A stretch of 64,000 nt of DNA from CAZDWZ01 sp964509425 (GTDB lineage: Bacteria; Bdellovibrionota_C; UBA2361; SZUA-149; CAZDWZ01): positions 1-64,000 of the forward strand of contig CAZDWZ010000014.1 of assembly GCA_964509425.1 (NCBI GenBank), written 5' to 3'. The translations under genes were made by a program, and so were the position numbers. Positions within the stretch are counted from its first letter, which is position 1. Each line of letters begins with the position of its first letter. Positions 8,246-17,623 of this stretch are shown piece by piece. Under the pieces are notes generated by a model. The model worked only from the letters and a program-made list of their open reading frames with translations, was not told the origin of the DNA and did no database searches.

Positions 8246-11062
8246 ATGTTTCTGAAAAATTCCCCGAGAGGAAAGGCGCTGGCGCCCTCAATAACAGCGC
8301 TTCTCACGATACTCTGCCTCACCGGAACTGCTGCCGCCGAGGACGATTTCTTTGCTGCCCCACTGGATAAGAGTCAAGTGAGCTCGGTGCCCAGCGAGAT
8401 CGCTCAGCCAAACAAAGCAAACCGCATGCGTTTTAGTTCCCGCGGCGGTTATACTCCGGCCGGATATCCGAGAATCGTGCTCGACGCGCCAGGAGAGGCG
8501 TACCTCTTCTGCGACGGAGGCGCGGGGATGCGGTATTATTACGCCGGTTCGTGCTCCTCGCCGTGGATAGCCGTGCGATCGGCACAGAAAGGCGATCTCA
8601 CCGGAAAGATGATTCAGGATACCGGTGGAAAGGTGGTCATCAACCGGCTCAAGGTGCCGCGAGAGGACGCGGCCGGCACGGCGAAATCAAAATTTCTAGG
8701 CGCGAAGCGGCATTACTATGATTTTCTGATCGACTCCGGAGCCGCGGGCACCGCGTGGTTCAAGCGTCAGCGAGACGCTGCGGTAAAGGAACTCGGCTCC
8801 GCTCCCGCAGCTCGAGGAGTCCGCCCGCCTGTTCCGCGCGAAGTGGTGCTCTCCCAGCTCGAGCGGAACTTCAACCTTCTCTCGGGAGGGCGAGCGCTCA
8901 GCGAAAATTTGCAGCTCGATCGGGATCTGTTCTTCACCTCAATCGCCGAAGACTCGGTTGCCGTGGATTCGATTGAAGGGGTGACGGTCACCGCGTTTGA
9001 CTGGAAGCCGCTCCTCACGAACCCGGCGGTGAAGCTCGATGCCCTGGCACGTCAGATTCCGGCTGATCAGTATGCGCTGTTTGCCCCCTCGTTTACCGCG
9101 CTCGACGTTCTCATGGATGAAGCCCACAAGAGTCTCGGCGAAGCGCTCCGGGCATTCGAACCTCGTTCAGAGTTCGTGAATACTCGAGAGCGGTATCAGA
9201 CGCAGCTTTGCTTGCCGATTGCCGAGTTTACCAAAGCGCTTGCCCGCGTTGCTCTCAATGACATCGCCATCACCGGATCGGATACGTTTTTTCGGACGGG
9301 CACCGATGTTGCGGTGCTGCTACGCGCCGACGCGCCGGCTCTCGTGCTCGCCGCAGTCCTCCTGCAGCAGGATGCTTGCTTCAGCAGTGGAAGCGATCGG
9401 AGACGTGTGACCGGCACTATAGAGGGCGTTGCCTACCGTGGTGTAGTGAATCTGGATCGGTCAATCTCGACCTACGCAGCGGAAGTGGACGGAACGGTGG
9501 TCGTCACGAACTCTATTTTTCAGCTCGAGAGGATCATAAAAGTCGGGAAGACACAGGCACCGGCACTCGCCGGACTAGATGAGTACCGATTTTTTCGTAC
9601 GAGATATCAAATTGGAGATCCCGACGAGCATGCACTCTTGATTGTGAGTGATGCGGCTATTCGCAAATGGACCGGCCCCCGATGGAGAGTGCTCGCTTCA
9701 AGGCGGACGGTTGCGTCTTCGGAACTAAATGCTCTTCATGCCGAGCATTATGAAGCCCTCGTCAAGGCAGACGGAAAGGAGCGTAACGTGGGTCCATCGG
9801 ATGCCCACCGAGTTCTCGGAAACTTCGTACTCACGCCGAAGGGGATTCGCTCCGAAGTTTACGGAACCCTGGAGTTCTTAACGCCTGTTTCTGAACTGCC
9901 GCTCGAGAAGGTCTCAACACTCGAACGGGACGCCTATGTCCGCTTTCGCGACACCTACTCTCGATACTGGAAGAATTATCTCGATCCGATCGCAATTCGA
10001 ATCAGGAAAAACTCCGAAACGCTCGAATTAGACACCACCGTTATCCCGCTTATTCTGGGGACGGATTATGCGACGCTGAGAGATCTCACGGGCAGTACAC
10101 TCCTGGACAAACTCTCGGGTGATCCGCACAAAGAATCGATCCTGGAGCTTACGACCGCGATCGACATGAGCCACATCAGCAAAAACCCGCAAGCCCAATT
10201 TGCTGGAAACTTTTTGCCGGGTCTTGCGCAGCCGTTTAGCTGGATTGGAGCGTCTGCGACACTCTCCGTCGATGGCGGCGCCTTCTGGGAGAAGCTGTCA
10301 AAGTCCAGCGAGCCGGAGCAGTTTCTCGAAAAGAACTATCCAGAGCTCCCGGTAACGCTTTTTATCGAAGTGAAAGACAGTCTGAAGCTCGCTGCATTTA
10401 TGGCTGCTGTGCGCGGGTTCGCCGAGCAAGGCGCCCCTGGGCTCGTGAAATGGGAGCCGAGAACGTACAACGAACAACCATACACGGCTATCTCGGAGGC
10501 TGAGCGTCCACAAGCCCGCACGACCCGATCGCAAGATCGGGCGAAGTGGGTGCTGTGTTATGCTGCGACTCCCGAGGCACTCATCGTTACTCTGGGTGAG
10601 GATACATTGAAACGCGCGCTTGATCGATTGAATCAGCGAAACGACCGACCGGAGACGCTTGAATCGAAGTTTCAAGTCGGAAGCCATGCGAGCGTCAAGG
10701 TGCGGCGGGAGTTTCTCGAACCCGGCGGAGTGTTTGACGATAGCTACGTCGACCTCCTCCAGGATCGTTGTTGGGGGAATATTCCGATTCTGAATGAATG
10801 GAAACGCCTGTTCCCGGATAAAGATCCCGTAGAAGTGCATCGAACCCTCTGGAAAACCACGCCCGTTTGTCATGCCGGAGGCGGATACCAATGGAACGCG
10901 GAGTGGCAGACCATGGAGTCTACGCTTTTTGGGAATCCGGCGGCACCTCGCGAAGTGCGGAGGTCCTTGCCAGGATTCGAGGGCATTGCGGCCGCGAGAT
11001 TTGCTCTGCAGTTCGAGCACGACGGCCTCCGAGCCAAAGTCGCATTTGATCGAAAGGAATAA
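8246..11062 (+). CDS. Large secreted protein, DUF3352-like, unknown function
   Basis: 938 residues. The first 32 residues form a clear Sec signal peptide (hydrophobic core AITALLTILCLTGTAAA, cleavage expected after TAAA). The mature protein has no membrane segment. Its general plan, repeated blocks of surface-exposed sequence with phrases such as FIEVKDSLKLAAFMAAV and YAATPEALIVTLGEDTLKRAL, resembles DUF3352-type proteins of environmental bacteria. This resemblance is weak and is my inference. Several Cys residues (for example CDGGAG, CWGN, CHAGG) could form disulfides in the periplasm. ATG start with GGAGTGAG upstream. An intrinsic terminator follows. Confidence 0.7.
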   Translation: MFLKNSPRGKALAPSITALLTILCLTGTAAAEDDFFAAPLDKSQVSSVPSEIAQPNKANRMRFSSRGGYTPAGYPRIVLDAPGEAYLFCDGGAGMRYYYAGSCSSPWIAVRSAQKGDLTGKMIQDTGGKVVINRLKVPREDAAGTAKSKFLGAKRHYYDFLIDSGAAGTAWFKRQRDAAVKELGSAPAARGVRPPVPREVVLSQLERNFNLLSGGRALSENLQLDRDLFFTSIAEDSVAVDSIEGVTVTAFDWKPLLTNPAVKLDALARQIPADQYALFAPSFTALDVLMDEAHKSLGEALRAFEPRSEFVNTRERYQTQLCLPIAEFTKALARVALNDIAITGSDTFFRTGTDVAVLLRADAPALVLAAVLLQQDACFSSGSDRRRVTGTIEGVAYRGVVNLDRSISTYAAEVDGTVVVTNSIFQLERIIKVGKTQAPALAGLDEYRFFRTRYQIGDPDEHALLIVSDAAIRKWTGPRWRVLASRRTVASSELNALHAEHYEALVKADGKERNVGPSDAHRVLGNFVLTPKGIRSEVYGTLEFLTPVSELPLEKVSTLERDAYVRFRDTYSRYWKNYLDPIAIRIRKNSETLELDTTVIPLILGTDYATLRDLTGSTLLDKLSGDPHKESILELTTAIDMSHISKNPQAQFAGNFLPGLAQPFSWIGASATLSVDGGAFWEKLSKSSEPEQFLEKNYPELPVTLFIEVKDSLKLAAFMAAVRGFAEQGAPGLVKWEPRTYNEQPYTAISEAERPQARTTRSQDRAKWVLCYAATPEALIVTLGEDTLKRALDRLNQRNDRPETLESKFQVGSHASVKVRREFLEPGGVFDDSYVDLLQDRCWGNIPILNEWKRLFPDKDPVEVHRTLWKTTPVCHAGGGYQWNAEWQTMESTLFGNPAAPREVRRSLPGFEGIAAARFALQFEHDGLRAKVAFDRKE

Positions 11063-11081
11063 GAATCAAGACCTTGTTGTA

Positions 11082-11131
11082 TCGCGGGGAGAGTCCGTGT
11101 CTAAATACTCGGGCCCCCGCGATTTTTGTTT
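11082..11131 (+). terminator. Intrinsic terminator after the 938-aa protein
   Basis: TCGCGGGG (11082-11089) pairs with CCCCGCGA (11115-11122), followed by TTTTTGTTTG. It lies 20 bases after the stop codon. The loop is long (25 bases), which weakens the call a little. Confidence 0.7.
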
Positions 11132-11213
11132 GCTCCTGAAGCTCGTCTCTTTGTAAAACCGGCTGATCGATTCAATCGCGATTCAGCTGAGGGACGGCTT
11201 CACCGTTAGTACT

Positions 11214-13304
11214 TTGATCAACAATAGATTTGTTCGCTGTCTGCTCGGCGCATTGGTATTTGTTGCTCCCGCGCTCGGGTCCCTTGGTTACTTGCCGCTA
11301 AGCGATTCAGGTCTCTTACTCAGCAGTCTTGCCGTCCTCCTCGTCAACCTTTCTGTTTTGAAAGCGTTGAAGTCCCGCTGGCTGCTGGTTTTCGGCGCCT
11401 TCCTGAAAGTGATCGAGAATCTTTTCGCATTTCTCATCTGGAAAACCGCGGGGGATTTTCCTCTCGATTTTGCGCTCAGTCATCTCCAAGTCGTGAAACA
11501 GCTGTTCGCCGCTGTTCCGTTCGCTGATTCAATATTGTTCTTTCTGTTTGTTCTCGGCGTGAGCGTCGTTCAGGTGAACCTCGCGCGAGCGTTGCCCGCC
11601 CCAAGGTTGAGCATCGCGGCCGTCTCGCTCGTTTTTGCCGTGTTCCTCGTCGAGAACACCGAGGGGAGATATCTCTACTACTCCGGGCGGCACATGTTTC
11701 GAGCGTTTGACTCGCCAAGCGAGACAACGGCGACTATTCCGCTTTCGGAGTCGATCGAGTTCTCCGGCTCTGATTCACTGATCATACTTCAACTTGAAAG
11801 CCTGAATTCCCTCGTCGCAAATGGCGGACTAACTCTGCAGGGGACACCGTATCACAAACCGATGGCCCCGGTGCTTCTCGAAGCCGCCCGCGACGGGATG
11901 TATTTCCCGCAGTTCTACGGGAATGCCGTTCTCACCGCGCGAGCGCAGGAGGTGATCCTCTGCGGGGTGTCAAACAACATGGGGGAAGCGTATTCGTTGC
12001 GAGGCGGAACTGTTCCTTTTCATTGTCTGCCCGAGATCTTCCGATCAAACGGATTTCAGACATATTACTTTCCGAGCTACCCGCGACCCTTTGGCGGCAT
12101 CATCGAATTCATGAAGCAAATTGGTTTCGATCTTACGCTCAGTAAAGAAATCATGAAGGAGAGTGATCGTGAACTTGAATGGGGCTACCCGGACGATCTT
12201 TTTTACGAAAGAGTATTTGATTACTTGGATACTCGCCCCAAAGGAAAGCGTTTCGTCTACATCGCTGTGTCGGCCTTGAACCATTGGCCCTTTGACCCGA
12301 GGCCAGAGTATCAATCGGTGCACGAGTTTCCTGCACCGAAGAATTTTTATGAAAAGGTCGCAAATGCGGTAAAGCAGCAAGATGCCGCACTGAGAGTCTT
12401 CCTCGAACGATTCCGTCGATCGAATGACGGGAAGACCCATCTCTTTATACTTGGCGATCACTCGTTCCCGATTGGACTTCACGGCAACACGCATTCCTAT
12501 CGGAATGCGTATGATGACAATTTCCTAACGAGCATGCTCTATCTTCCGCCGACGAAGCCCGCAGTCCCGGCTCCCATCGTAAACCATCGTTATGATCAAG
12601 TTGGAATGTTTCACACTATCCTCGAGCTTTTTTCAGGGAAACCGAGGCCACGATCAATTGACGCCATTACTCCGAACGAACAAAATCGAGGCGTCCCGGA
12701 GATATGGTTGAATCAACCGTATGGTGACAAAGCAGTTGCCGTCGTTCGCTTTCCGGAGAAGTTGATTTACTCCGTAAAACTTCAAACACTCCTGAAGTAT
12801 GACCTCGAGCGGGACCCCTTCGAAATGGCGCCCGAGGTGGTCTCCAGTGATATGACCGATGAGGGATTTTCTGCTTATCTGCAATTACGGATGGTTCCTC
12901 CGGAGAGCCAGACAAATGCGTTCGTTCTCCCGGTCCGGGTAGGAGAGGGGAAAGATGAAGCAGGCGAATCGATTCCGGCCGGAATGTTGCCGATCTCAGA
13001 GGATTTCAAATATTACTTCTCTCTGAAAGCGCTCCGGGACATGGACCTCGTCTTTACCACTGAGTTCGTCTCGTTTCCGCACGAAATACTGATAAACGGG
13101 AAGAAGCCGGGACTCAAATTGTGCACTGGGCCGGGCCAAGAGGAATGCCGGCTGCGGGTGAGGAAGGAGTTCTTGAAAGAGGGTCGGAATACCATTCTGA
13201 TTTTCAACAAGCCCTGCATTGAAGACCGGCTCATCTGCGGATGGAGAGATGACTTCATCGTGAACGAGATCAGCGTGGAGCCCCCGGCCGGCGCGGCGCG
13301 CTGA
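11214..13304 (+). CDS. LTA-synthase-like sulfatase-fold membrane enzyme
   Basis: 696 residues starting at TTG. About five N-terminal membrane helices (residues 8-150) are followed by an extracytoplasmic alkaline-phosphatase/sulfatase-type domain (about 180-520). The domain shows the features of the LtaS/MdoB phosphoglycerol transferase family: IILQLESLNS (metal-binding Glu), FYGNAVLTARAQEVILCG (region of the catalytic Thr) and FILGDHSFPIGLHGN (metal-binding Asp-His). A C-terminal extra domain of about 150 residues is strand-rich. In Gram-negatives such enzymes transfer phosphoglycerol or phosphoethanolamine to periplasmic glycans or lipids; the acceptor here is unknown. Confidence 0.82.
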   Translation: MINNRFVRCLLGALVFVAPALGSLGYLPLSDSGLLLSSLAVLLVNLSVLKALKSRWLLVFGAFLKVIENLFAFLIWKTAGDFPLDFALSHLQVVKQLFAAVPFADSILFFLFVLGVSVVQVNLARALPAPRLSIAAVSLVFAVFLVENTEGRYLYYSGRHMFRAFDSPSETTATIPLSESIEFSGSDSLIILQLESLNSLVANGGLTLQGTPYHKPMAPVLLEAARDGMYFPQFYGNAVLTARAQEVILCGVSNNMGEAYSLRGGTVPFHCLPEIFRSNGFQTYYFPSYPRPFGGIIEFMKQIGFDLTLSKEIMKESDRELEWGYPDDLFYERVFDYLDTRPKGKRFVYIAVSALNHWPFDPRPEYQSVHEFPAPKNFYEKVANAVKQQDAALRVFLERFRRSNDGKTHLFILGDHSFPIGLHGNTHSYRNAYDDNFLTSMLYLPPTKPAVPAPIVNHRYDQVGMFHTILELFSGKPRPRSIDAITPNEQNRGVPEIWLNQPYGDKAVAVVRFPEKLIYSVKLQTLLKYDLERDPFEMAPEVVSSDMTDEGFSAYLQLRMVPPESQTNAFVLPVRVGEGKDEAGESIPAGMLPISEDFKYYFSLKALRDMDLVFTTEFVSFPHEILINGKKPGLKLCTGPGQEECRLRVRKEFLKEGRNTILIFNKPCIEDRLICGWRDDFIVNEISVEPPAGAAR

Positions 13305-13335
13305 ATGTATCGAGAGACTACAGGATTTGAAACGT

Positions 13336-14736
13336 ATGGCTTCTCAAGTTCCCGCGCTCTTCGCACACTTTTCTTCCGTTCAGGAAGAAGTGCTCGCGAG
13401 ATATTTTGATTTTCTGAAATTCAAGAGCATCAGCACGGATCCCGCGTTTCGGTCCGAAGTGTTGTCGTGTTGTTCTTGGCTTCGCAGCCAGCTTGATCGA
13501 GCGGGTTTCACGACGGAGATTTGGGAAACTTCGGGGCATCCGACAGTTTTTGCCGAGCGGCATATTCGCCCCGACTGTCCCACTGTTCTTGTGTATGGGC
13601 ACTACGACGTACAGCCGGTTGAGCCATTAGACGCTTGGCAAACGCCGCCATTTCAGCCGGAGATTCGAGACGGACACGTCTATGCGAGAGGAGCGCAGGA
13701 TAACAAAGGCCAGTTCTGGTATTTCTTTGAAGCGGTTCGGTACTGCCTCGAACGGGACGCCAACTTTCCCCTCAATATTAAGTTTCTCGTCGAAGGCGAA
13801 GAGGAAATTGGCAGCCCGGGTCTGCAAGGGATCCTAGAAGCGAAGCAGGACCGCTTGTCCGCCGACTATGTGCTTATTGTCGACTGTGGCATTCCTTCAA
13901 TGTCACGTCCCGCGGTTACGGTCGGTCTTCGCGGAGGATGTTTGATCACCGTGACGGTGAATGGACCAAAGATCGATCTCCACGCCGGTCAGCATGGAAA
14001 CGTTGCGCGGAATCCGAACCAGGCTTTGGTTCAGTTGTTATCAAAACTCCACGATGAAGACGGCAAAGTTCTGGTGCCAGGATTCTACGACGGCATCGAA
14101 GAAATGAGCGAAGCCGAAAGGACGCTCATCGATTTTTCGTTTGATGAAGCGGACTACGAAAAAACTTTCGGCACGAAGGCGGAGGGCGGAGAATCAGGCT
14201 TTCCGCCGAACGAAAGGCGATGGTTGAGACCGAGTCTTGAGCTGAACGGAATCGGTGGAGGATACGTCGGCCAAGGCACGAAAGGCATAATTCCTTCGAC
14301 CGCGATTGCGAAGCTTTCCTGTCGCCTTGTTCCGGGTCAGGATCCACTGCGAATACAAAAGATCGTTGCAGACTATTTGAGAAGCCAGTCTCCGCGCGGA
14401 GTGAGAGTCGATGTTGAGCTTCAACCCGGTGCGTCGAGCGCCGTGCGGACGAGCCCCCGGGCACACGTGACAAATGTCTGCCGCGAAACGCTCGGAGAGA
14501 TATTCGGCACACCCGCGTGCTGTGTTCTTGAAGGTTGGACGGTTCCGGTGACGAGCCGCCTCTCGGCAGTCTCAGGCGGACAAACCGCGCTCATCGGTCT
14601 TGCGTTACCTGATGATCAGATCCACGCGCCGAATGAACGCTTCAGCTTGGAGCGGCTGGCGAAAGGGTTTGTTTGGGCCGTTCGGATGTTGGAAGTGTTT
14701 TCATCCTCAGAGTCTGGAAAGCACGGCACCTCCTGA
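13336..14736 (+). CDS. M20-family metallopeptidase (dipeptidase / CNDP-like)
   Basis: 466 residues from the ATG at 13336, which has AGGA about ten bases upstream; an in-frame TTG at 13327 is too close to it. Zinc-site motifs of M20/ArgE/CNDP enzymes are present: VYGHYDVQPV (metal His and catalytic Asp), ARGAQDNKG (bridging Asp) and EGEEEIGSPG (catalytic Glu pair). A dimerisation-domain part follows (NGPKIDLHAGQHG). Likely a cytosolic dipeptidase or related amide hydrolase. It follows the LTA-synthase-like gene by 31 bases and may share its transcript. Confidence 0.88.
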   Translation: MASQVPALFAHFSSVQEEVLARYFDFLKFKSISTDPAFRSEVLSCCSWLRSQLDRAGFTTEIWETSGHPTVFAERHIRPDCPTVLVYGHYDVQPVEPLDAWQTPPFQPEIRDGHVYARGAQDNKGQFWYFFEAVRYCLERDANFPLNIKFLVEGEEEIGSPGLQGILEAKQDRLSADYVLIVDCGIPSMSRPAVTVGLRGGCLITVTVNGPKIDLHAGQHGNVARNPNQALVQLLSKLHDEDGKVLVPGFYDGIEEMSEAERTLIDFSFDEADYEKTFGTKAEGGESGFPPNERRWLRPSLELNGIGGGYVGQGTKGIIPSTAIAKLSCRLVPGQDPLRIQKIVADYLRSQSPRGVRVDVELQPGASSAVRTSPRAHVTNVCRETLGEIFGTPACCVLEGWTVPVTSRLSAVSGGQTALIGLALPDDQIHAPNERFSLERLAKGFVWAVRMLEVFSSSESGKHGTS

Positions 14737-14761
14737 GCCGTTGGGACCTAATGCGGAAGGC

Positions 14762-14790
14762 CGGGCCTGGGTTCGTCATCACAGGCCCCG
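14762..14790 (-). terminator. Hairpin downstream of the 14811-15500 gene
   Basis: GGCCTG (14764-14769) pairs with CAGGCC (14782-14787), extended by flanking C/G pairs. It lies between the converging M20 gene and the minus-strand gene and could serve both. No U-tract on either strand. Confidence 0.45.
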
Positions 14791-14810
14791 TTTACTCCAC
14801 ACGAACCGGC

Positions 14811-15500
14811 TCAATAGATCCACGGACCCGCAAGCGTTATTGGGGCGTTTGTCTTTTGGCACTTCGGCTTGACCATCACGACGCGCTGCGTGACGGTATC
14901 GCCCTTATCGATGTCCTGCCGCGCGAACTCGATGCATCCGAGATCTTGGCAGACCTTCTGCACCTTCTGCTCGGCGGCGTGGGTTCGGACCCAGAACCGC
15001 GCGCAATCGAGATCGTTGGCGCACGCCACAAGGATCTCGACCGACCACGAGAACAGTGACCGTCCGAGAATACGCCGGCCGCGGTAGTCCCGACCCGGAG
15101 CGCCCTCCGGGCCTTGGATGGTGGTGAGGGCGAAGTAGTACTCGCCCACCCGAGGATCGTCGGTACCGTTGGCGCAGAGTCGCTTCATCTTGGTTTCGTC
15201 GAGCAGGAAGTCGTCAAACGCGCGGCCGCAGGTGAAACCCGCCAGCGTCCGCTCTCCGGAAACGGCTTCGTCCCAGACGAGCACCCAACGGCAAGTCGGG
15301 GTCAATCGGAACATGTTCAAATAGCCACAGACCGTCGTGTTTCCCGCGGCCTTGTCGTTCGGGACGCCCACGGGAAGCTTCATGCTCCACGGTGGCCCGA
15401 GGATGGCGCGGACATGCATTTCGGAACTCGTCAGGACGACGTCATCCGGGACTGAAAGTCCGGCGACCGTCTCGACGAGCATTCGGCGTCGAGTTCCCAC
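14811..15500 (-). CDS. Hypothetical protein, compositionally distinct, cysteine-containing
   Basis: 229 residues from GTG at 15500 (GAGG about nine bases upstream), or 223 from the ATG at 15482. Contains several scattered Cys (TVCGYL, TCRWVLVW, FTCGRAF, CANDLDCARFW, VCQDLGC) but no regular zinc motif. No signal peptide or membrane segment. I do not recognise the family. The gene opposes its upstream neighbour, has more G/C-ending codons than the M20 gene beside it, and is followed by a hairpin. One of the eight scattered odd-composition genes. Confidence 0.65.
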   Translation of the reverse strand: MGTRRRMLVETVAGLSVPDDVVLTSSEMHVRAILGPPWSMKLPVGVPNDKAAGNTTVCGYLNMFRLTPTCRWVLVWDEAVSGERTLAGFTCGRAFDDFLLDETKMKRLCANGTDDPRVGEYYFALTTIQGPEGAPGRDYRGRRILGRSLFSWSVEILVACANDLDCARFWVRTHAAEQKVQKVCQDLGCIEFARQDIDKGDTVTQRVVMVKPKCQKTNAPITLAGPWIY

Positions 15501-15926
15501 GGGGGAGTACCTCGCAGATAGAGATTGGGGTGAGAGTGATAACCTGAAACGGCTCAGGCAGATTTGGGCAGGGAAAATGCTCCGCGAATCTGCCGAGAAA
15601 TGATGTCGATGTGAATGGGATGAAAGATCCGGTGGGAGCAGGAAACTACTATGAGAAATTCATAAGGGTCAAATGCGGACCGTCACCGGTTTCAGCAATA
15701 TCGATTTCCCGAACTCGCCGTCGAAGTTTCATCAACTCTATCCGCTTGAAAGCGCTCCACTTTGTTTTCTCCTCCGGGTATCATCCGCCATCTCCTTGAT
15801 ACACCTGCCGCCCGTGCTCTCTCTCTCTTTGGTCCGAGAAAAATTATCCAACGTCTCCGGCACTGAGCTGCTGCTCTCCTTTTCCGGGCTCACTCCGGGG
15901 ACGTAACACAAGCAAAGGAGAAAAAC
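15501..15926. other. Intergenic region without recognised gene
   Basis: 426 bases between two divergent odd-composition genes. Short open frames exist, but none has a ribosome binding site or recognisable sequence. It is visibly less GC-rich than the genes on either side. A pyrimidine-rich stretch runs from about 15800 to 15900, ending near CCGGGCTCACTCCGGGG. No other structure was seen. Confidence 0.45.
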
Positions 15927-16403
15927 GTGGTTGAGGCGTACGAATCGATTATGGTGACGGCGCGATACGAGTTCGCGTCCGATCGTGTCGTCGAGTTGGA
16001 GCTCGCGGCCATTTGGGAGAAAAAGAAGCTTTCCGTTTCGATGCATTCGATGGCCCTGAACGGCGTGAAAATCGCCGGGCTGCCGGAGGTGCTGATCAAG
16101 CCCACGAATGCCGATCGCGCGCTGGTGGAAAACCGTTTGGGCACCTCGCCTCTTGAAATCGGCATCAACATGTCCGCGCTCGAAGGCGAATCGGATGAAC
16201 TGAAGCCGGTTTGTGAGGTGGAATGTTTCGATCAGGTGCTGGTTCTCGAGGCTTCCGAGAAGCGCTTGATCGCCGAGATCCGGAAGTCGAAGAAGGAGAA
16301 GCCGTTTACGAAGCTTTCTCTCTCGGCGGAGGCACGCGAACCTGGCGTCGCCGATAAGTTTGTCTGCCTGCCGAGCGAGGGTTGGGAAATCCAGCTCGGC
16401 TAG
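15927..16403 (+). CDS. Hypothetical protein, compositionally distinct
   Basis: 158 residues from GTG at 15927, with a strong AAGGAG site at 15916-15921; an internal ATG eight codons later is less well placed. The protein is acidic-to-neutral and strand-rich, with an ELKPVCEVECFDQVLVLEASEKRLIAEI-type run in its middle and a Lys-rich turn KSKKEK. No known family, signal peptide or membrane segment. A hairpin follows 36 bases after the stop codon. One of the eight scattered odd-composition genes. Confidence 0.65.
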   Translation: MVEAYESIMVTARYEFASDRVVELELAAIWEKKKLSVSMHSMALNGVKIAGLPEVLIKPTNADRALVENRLGTSPLEIGINMSALEGESDELKPVCEVECFDQVLVLEASEKRLIAEIRKSKKEKPFTKLSLSAEAREPGVADKFVCLPSEGWEIQLG

Positions 16404-16439
16404 AGGCAGCAGTTGGGTCTTGGGTCAGAGGAGGGTGAG

Positions 16440-16540
16440 ACACAGGTTTTGTTCCCGGACCTTGTGTTACGCCCTTCTTCATTCTCATTTGATGATACCA
16501 AGTTTGTTCCTGTCTCGGCGAGTCGCTCGAGAACGGGAAC
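16440..16540. terminator. Pair of hairpins between converging genes
   Basis: Hairpin one pairs ACACAGGT near 16440 with ACCTTGTGT near 16466 (one-base bulge). Hairpin two (16506-16540) pairs GTTCCTGT and CTCG with their complements up to GGGAAC (12 bp, one G-U and one bulge). The first lies after the plus-strand gene ending at 16403; the second lies after the minus-strand gene ending at 16606. Neither has a clear U-tract. Confidence 0.45.
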
Positions 16541-16605
16541 AGAACGCGAAGATGAAGAGTTTTTCGGAAAACCCTCCATCTCCGCGCGTGCCGGCCGTAA
16601 CGCGT

Positions 16606-17256
16606 TTACTGCCGGAACTGCAGGACGGCCCGCTCCCTCATTGCGGTGAGCTTCGCGCGCTCGATGAGCGGGGCGAACTTAGCGGGGAAGATCTTCAGCG
16701 CCCATTCGAGTACGAAGATCTGGGCGTCCAGCGCGTATTTCTCGCGATCCCGTTTGTCCACATTCACGTTATCCTCGAAGTGCGCCCCTTCGTGCGCGAG
16801 GATGCCGAGACCGTAGAACGGACGGAAGAGGACCGGCGACGCGACCAGCAGGCGTTCCGTGGGCTTCTTCTCCGCGAACGCCTGGATGACGGACCACCTC
16901 CAATGTCCCGTCGGCGTCAGCTCAGCACCGAAAACGCCGTCCAGGCCGTCCTCCGACGGGCCGAACATCGGGAGCGGCGCACCCGGAAAGGTGCGTCGGA
17001 TGGTGTCGTCTTCGTACCACATGTTGTCGGGGACCCGTGCGTAATTGTGCTCGACCTTAAGCACAAGACCCCTTCCGAAGGGAAATAGCGGGACGCGGAC
17101 GAGGTGGGCGTGAAGCCGGTGGAGCAGGTCGCTTCCGGACGCGACCGCGATCGAGTGCAGTTGTCCGAGGATCTGCTCGAGCGTCTCCCACTCAACGTCG
17201 TCCCATGGTCTGAGATGCGTGTGTTCCACGGGCGGTGCGAGGCGCACTTTTTCCAT
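16606..17256 (-). CDS. Hypothetical protein with HExxH metal-binding motif
   Basis: 216 residues from the ATG at 17256 (GGAAACG eight bases upstream); a TTG four codons earlier is possible. Near the middle, ILAHEGAHFEDNVN contains HEGAH, an HExxH zinc-protease signature, followed by acidic residues (E, D) that could supply a third ligand. The rest matches no family I know. No signal peptide, so any peptidase activity would be cytosolic. One of the eight scattered odd-composition genes; orientation is opposite to both neighbours. Confidence 0.65.
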   Translation of the reverse strand: MEKVRLAPPVEHTHLRPWDDVEWETLEQILGQLHSIAVASGSDLLHRLHAHLVRVPLFPFGRGLVLKVEHNYARVPDNMWYEDDTIRRTFPGAPLPMFGPSEDGLDGVFGAELTPTGHWRWSVIQAFAEKKPTERLLVASPVLFRPFYGLGILAHEGAHFEDNVNVDKRDREKYALDAQIFVLEWALKIFPAKFAPLIERAKLTAMRERAVLQFRQ

Positions 17257-17623
17257 CGTCGTTTCCAATCGTGGCTAGTGGATAGAGGCGGGATTCGAGA
17301 CCGAATCGACACAGCAGCGAGCTTTTTCTTTTGGGAAGCTCCGGTTAAGGCCGCCTTTCGGCGAAATAGGAGGCGGACTTAGTCAGAGCTTCCGTTGAAC
17401 CTTCTTTCAACTCTGGAAAAACTCTTCATTCATATGTTTGTGGAAGGGAGCAAATGGTGCGCGACACTTTACCATAATTCCGCTCTCCGCACCGCTCGTG
17501 TATCGAAAAGTAATATGCCTGTCTCTCGAGGATACCCCACTGATGTTATTGGAGGGGTCCTGTGTTAATCGATCGACGCGGAGACTCACCGTTTAAAACG
17601 CGCGGGCAAATCCGCTCGAACAT
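17257..17623. other. Intergenic region with hairpins, no recognised gene
   Basis: 367 bases between divergent genes. GGAAGCTC near 17335 pairs with GAGCTTCC near 17390, and inside it CCGCCT pairs with AGGCGG, making a nested hairpin of about 65 bases. The remainder, to 17623, shows no gene. It should hold the promoter of the esterase gene at 17624, which I could not locate with confidence. Confidence 0.45.

Noticed and set aside
7924..8322. Minus-strand frame upstream of the 938-residue protein
   Set aside because: Overlaps the signal peptide coding region, lacks a ribosome binding site and has no recognisable sequence.
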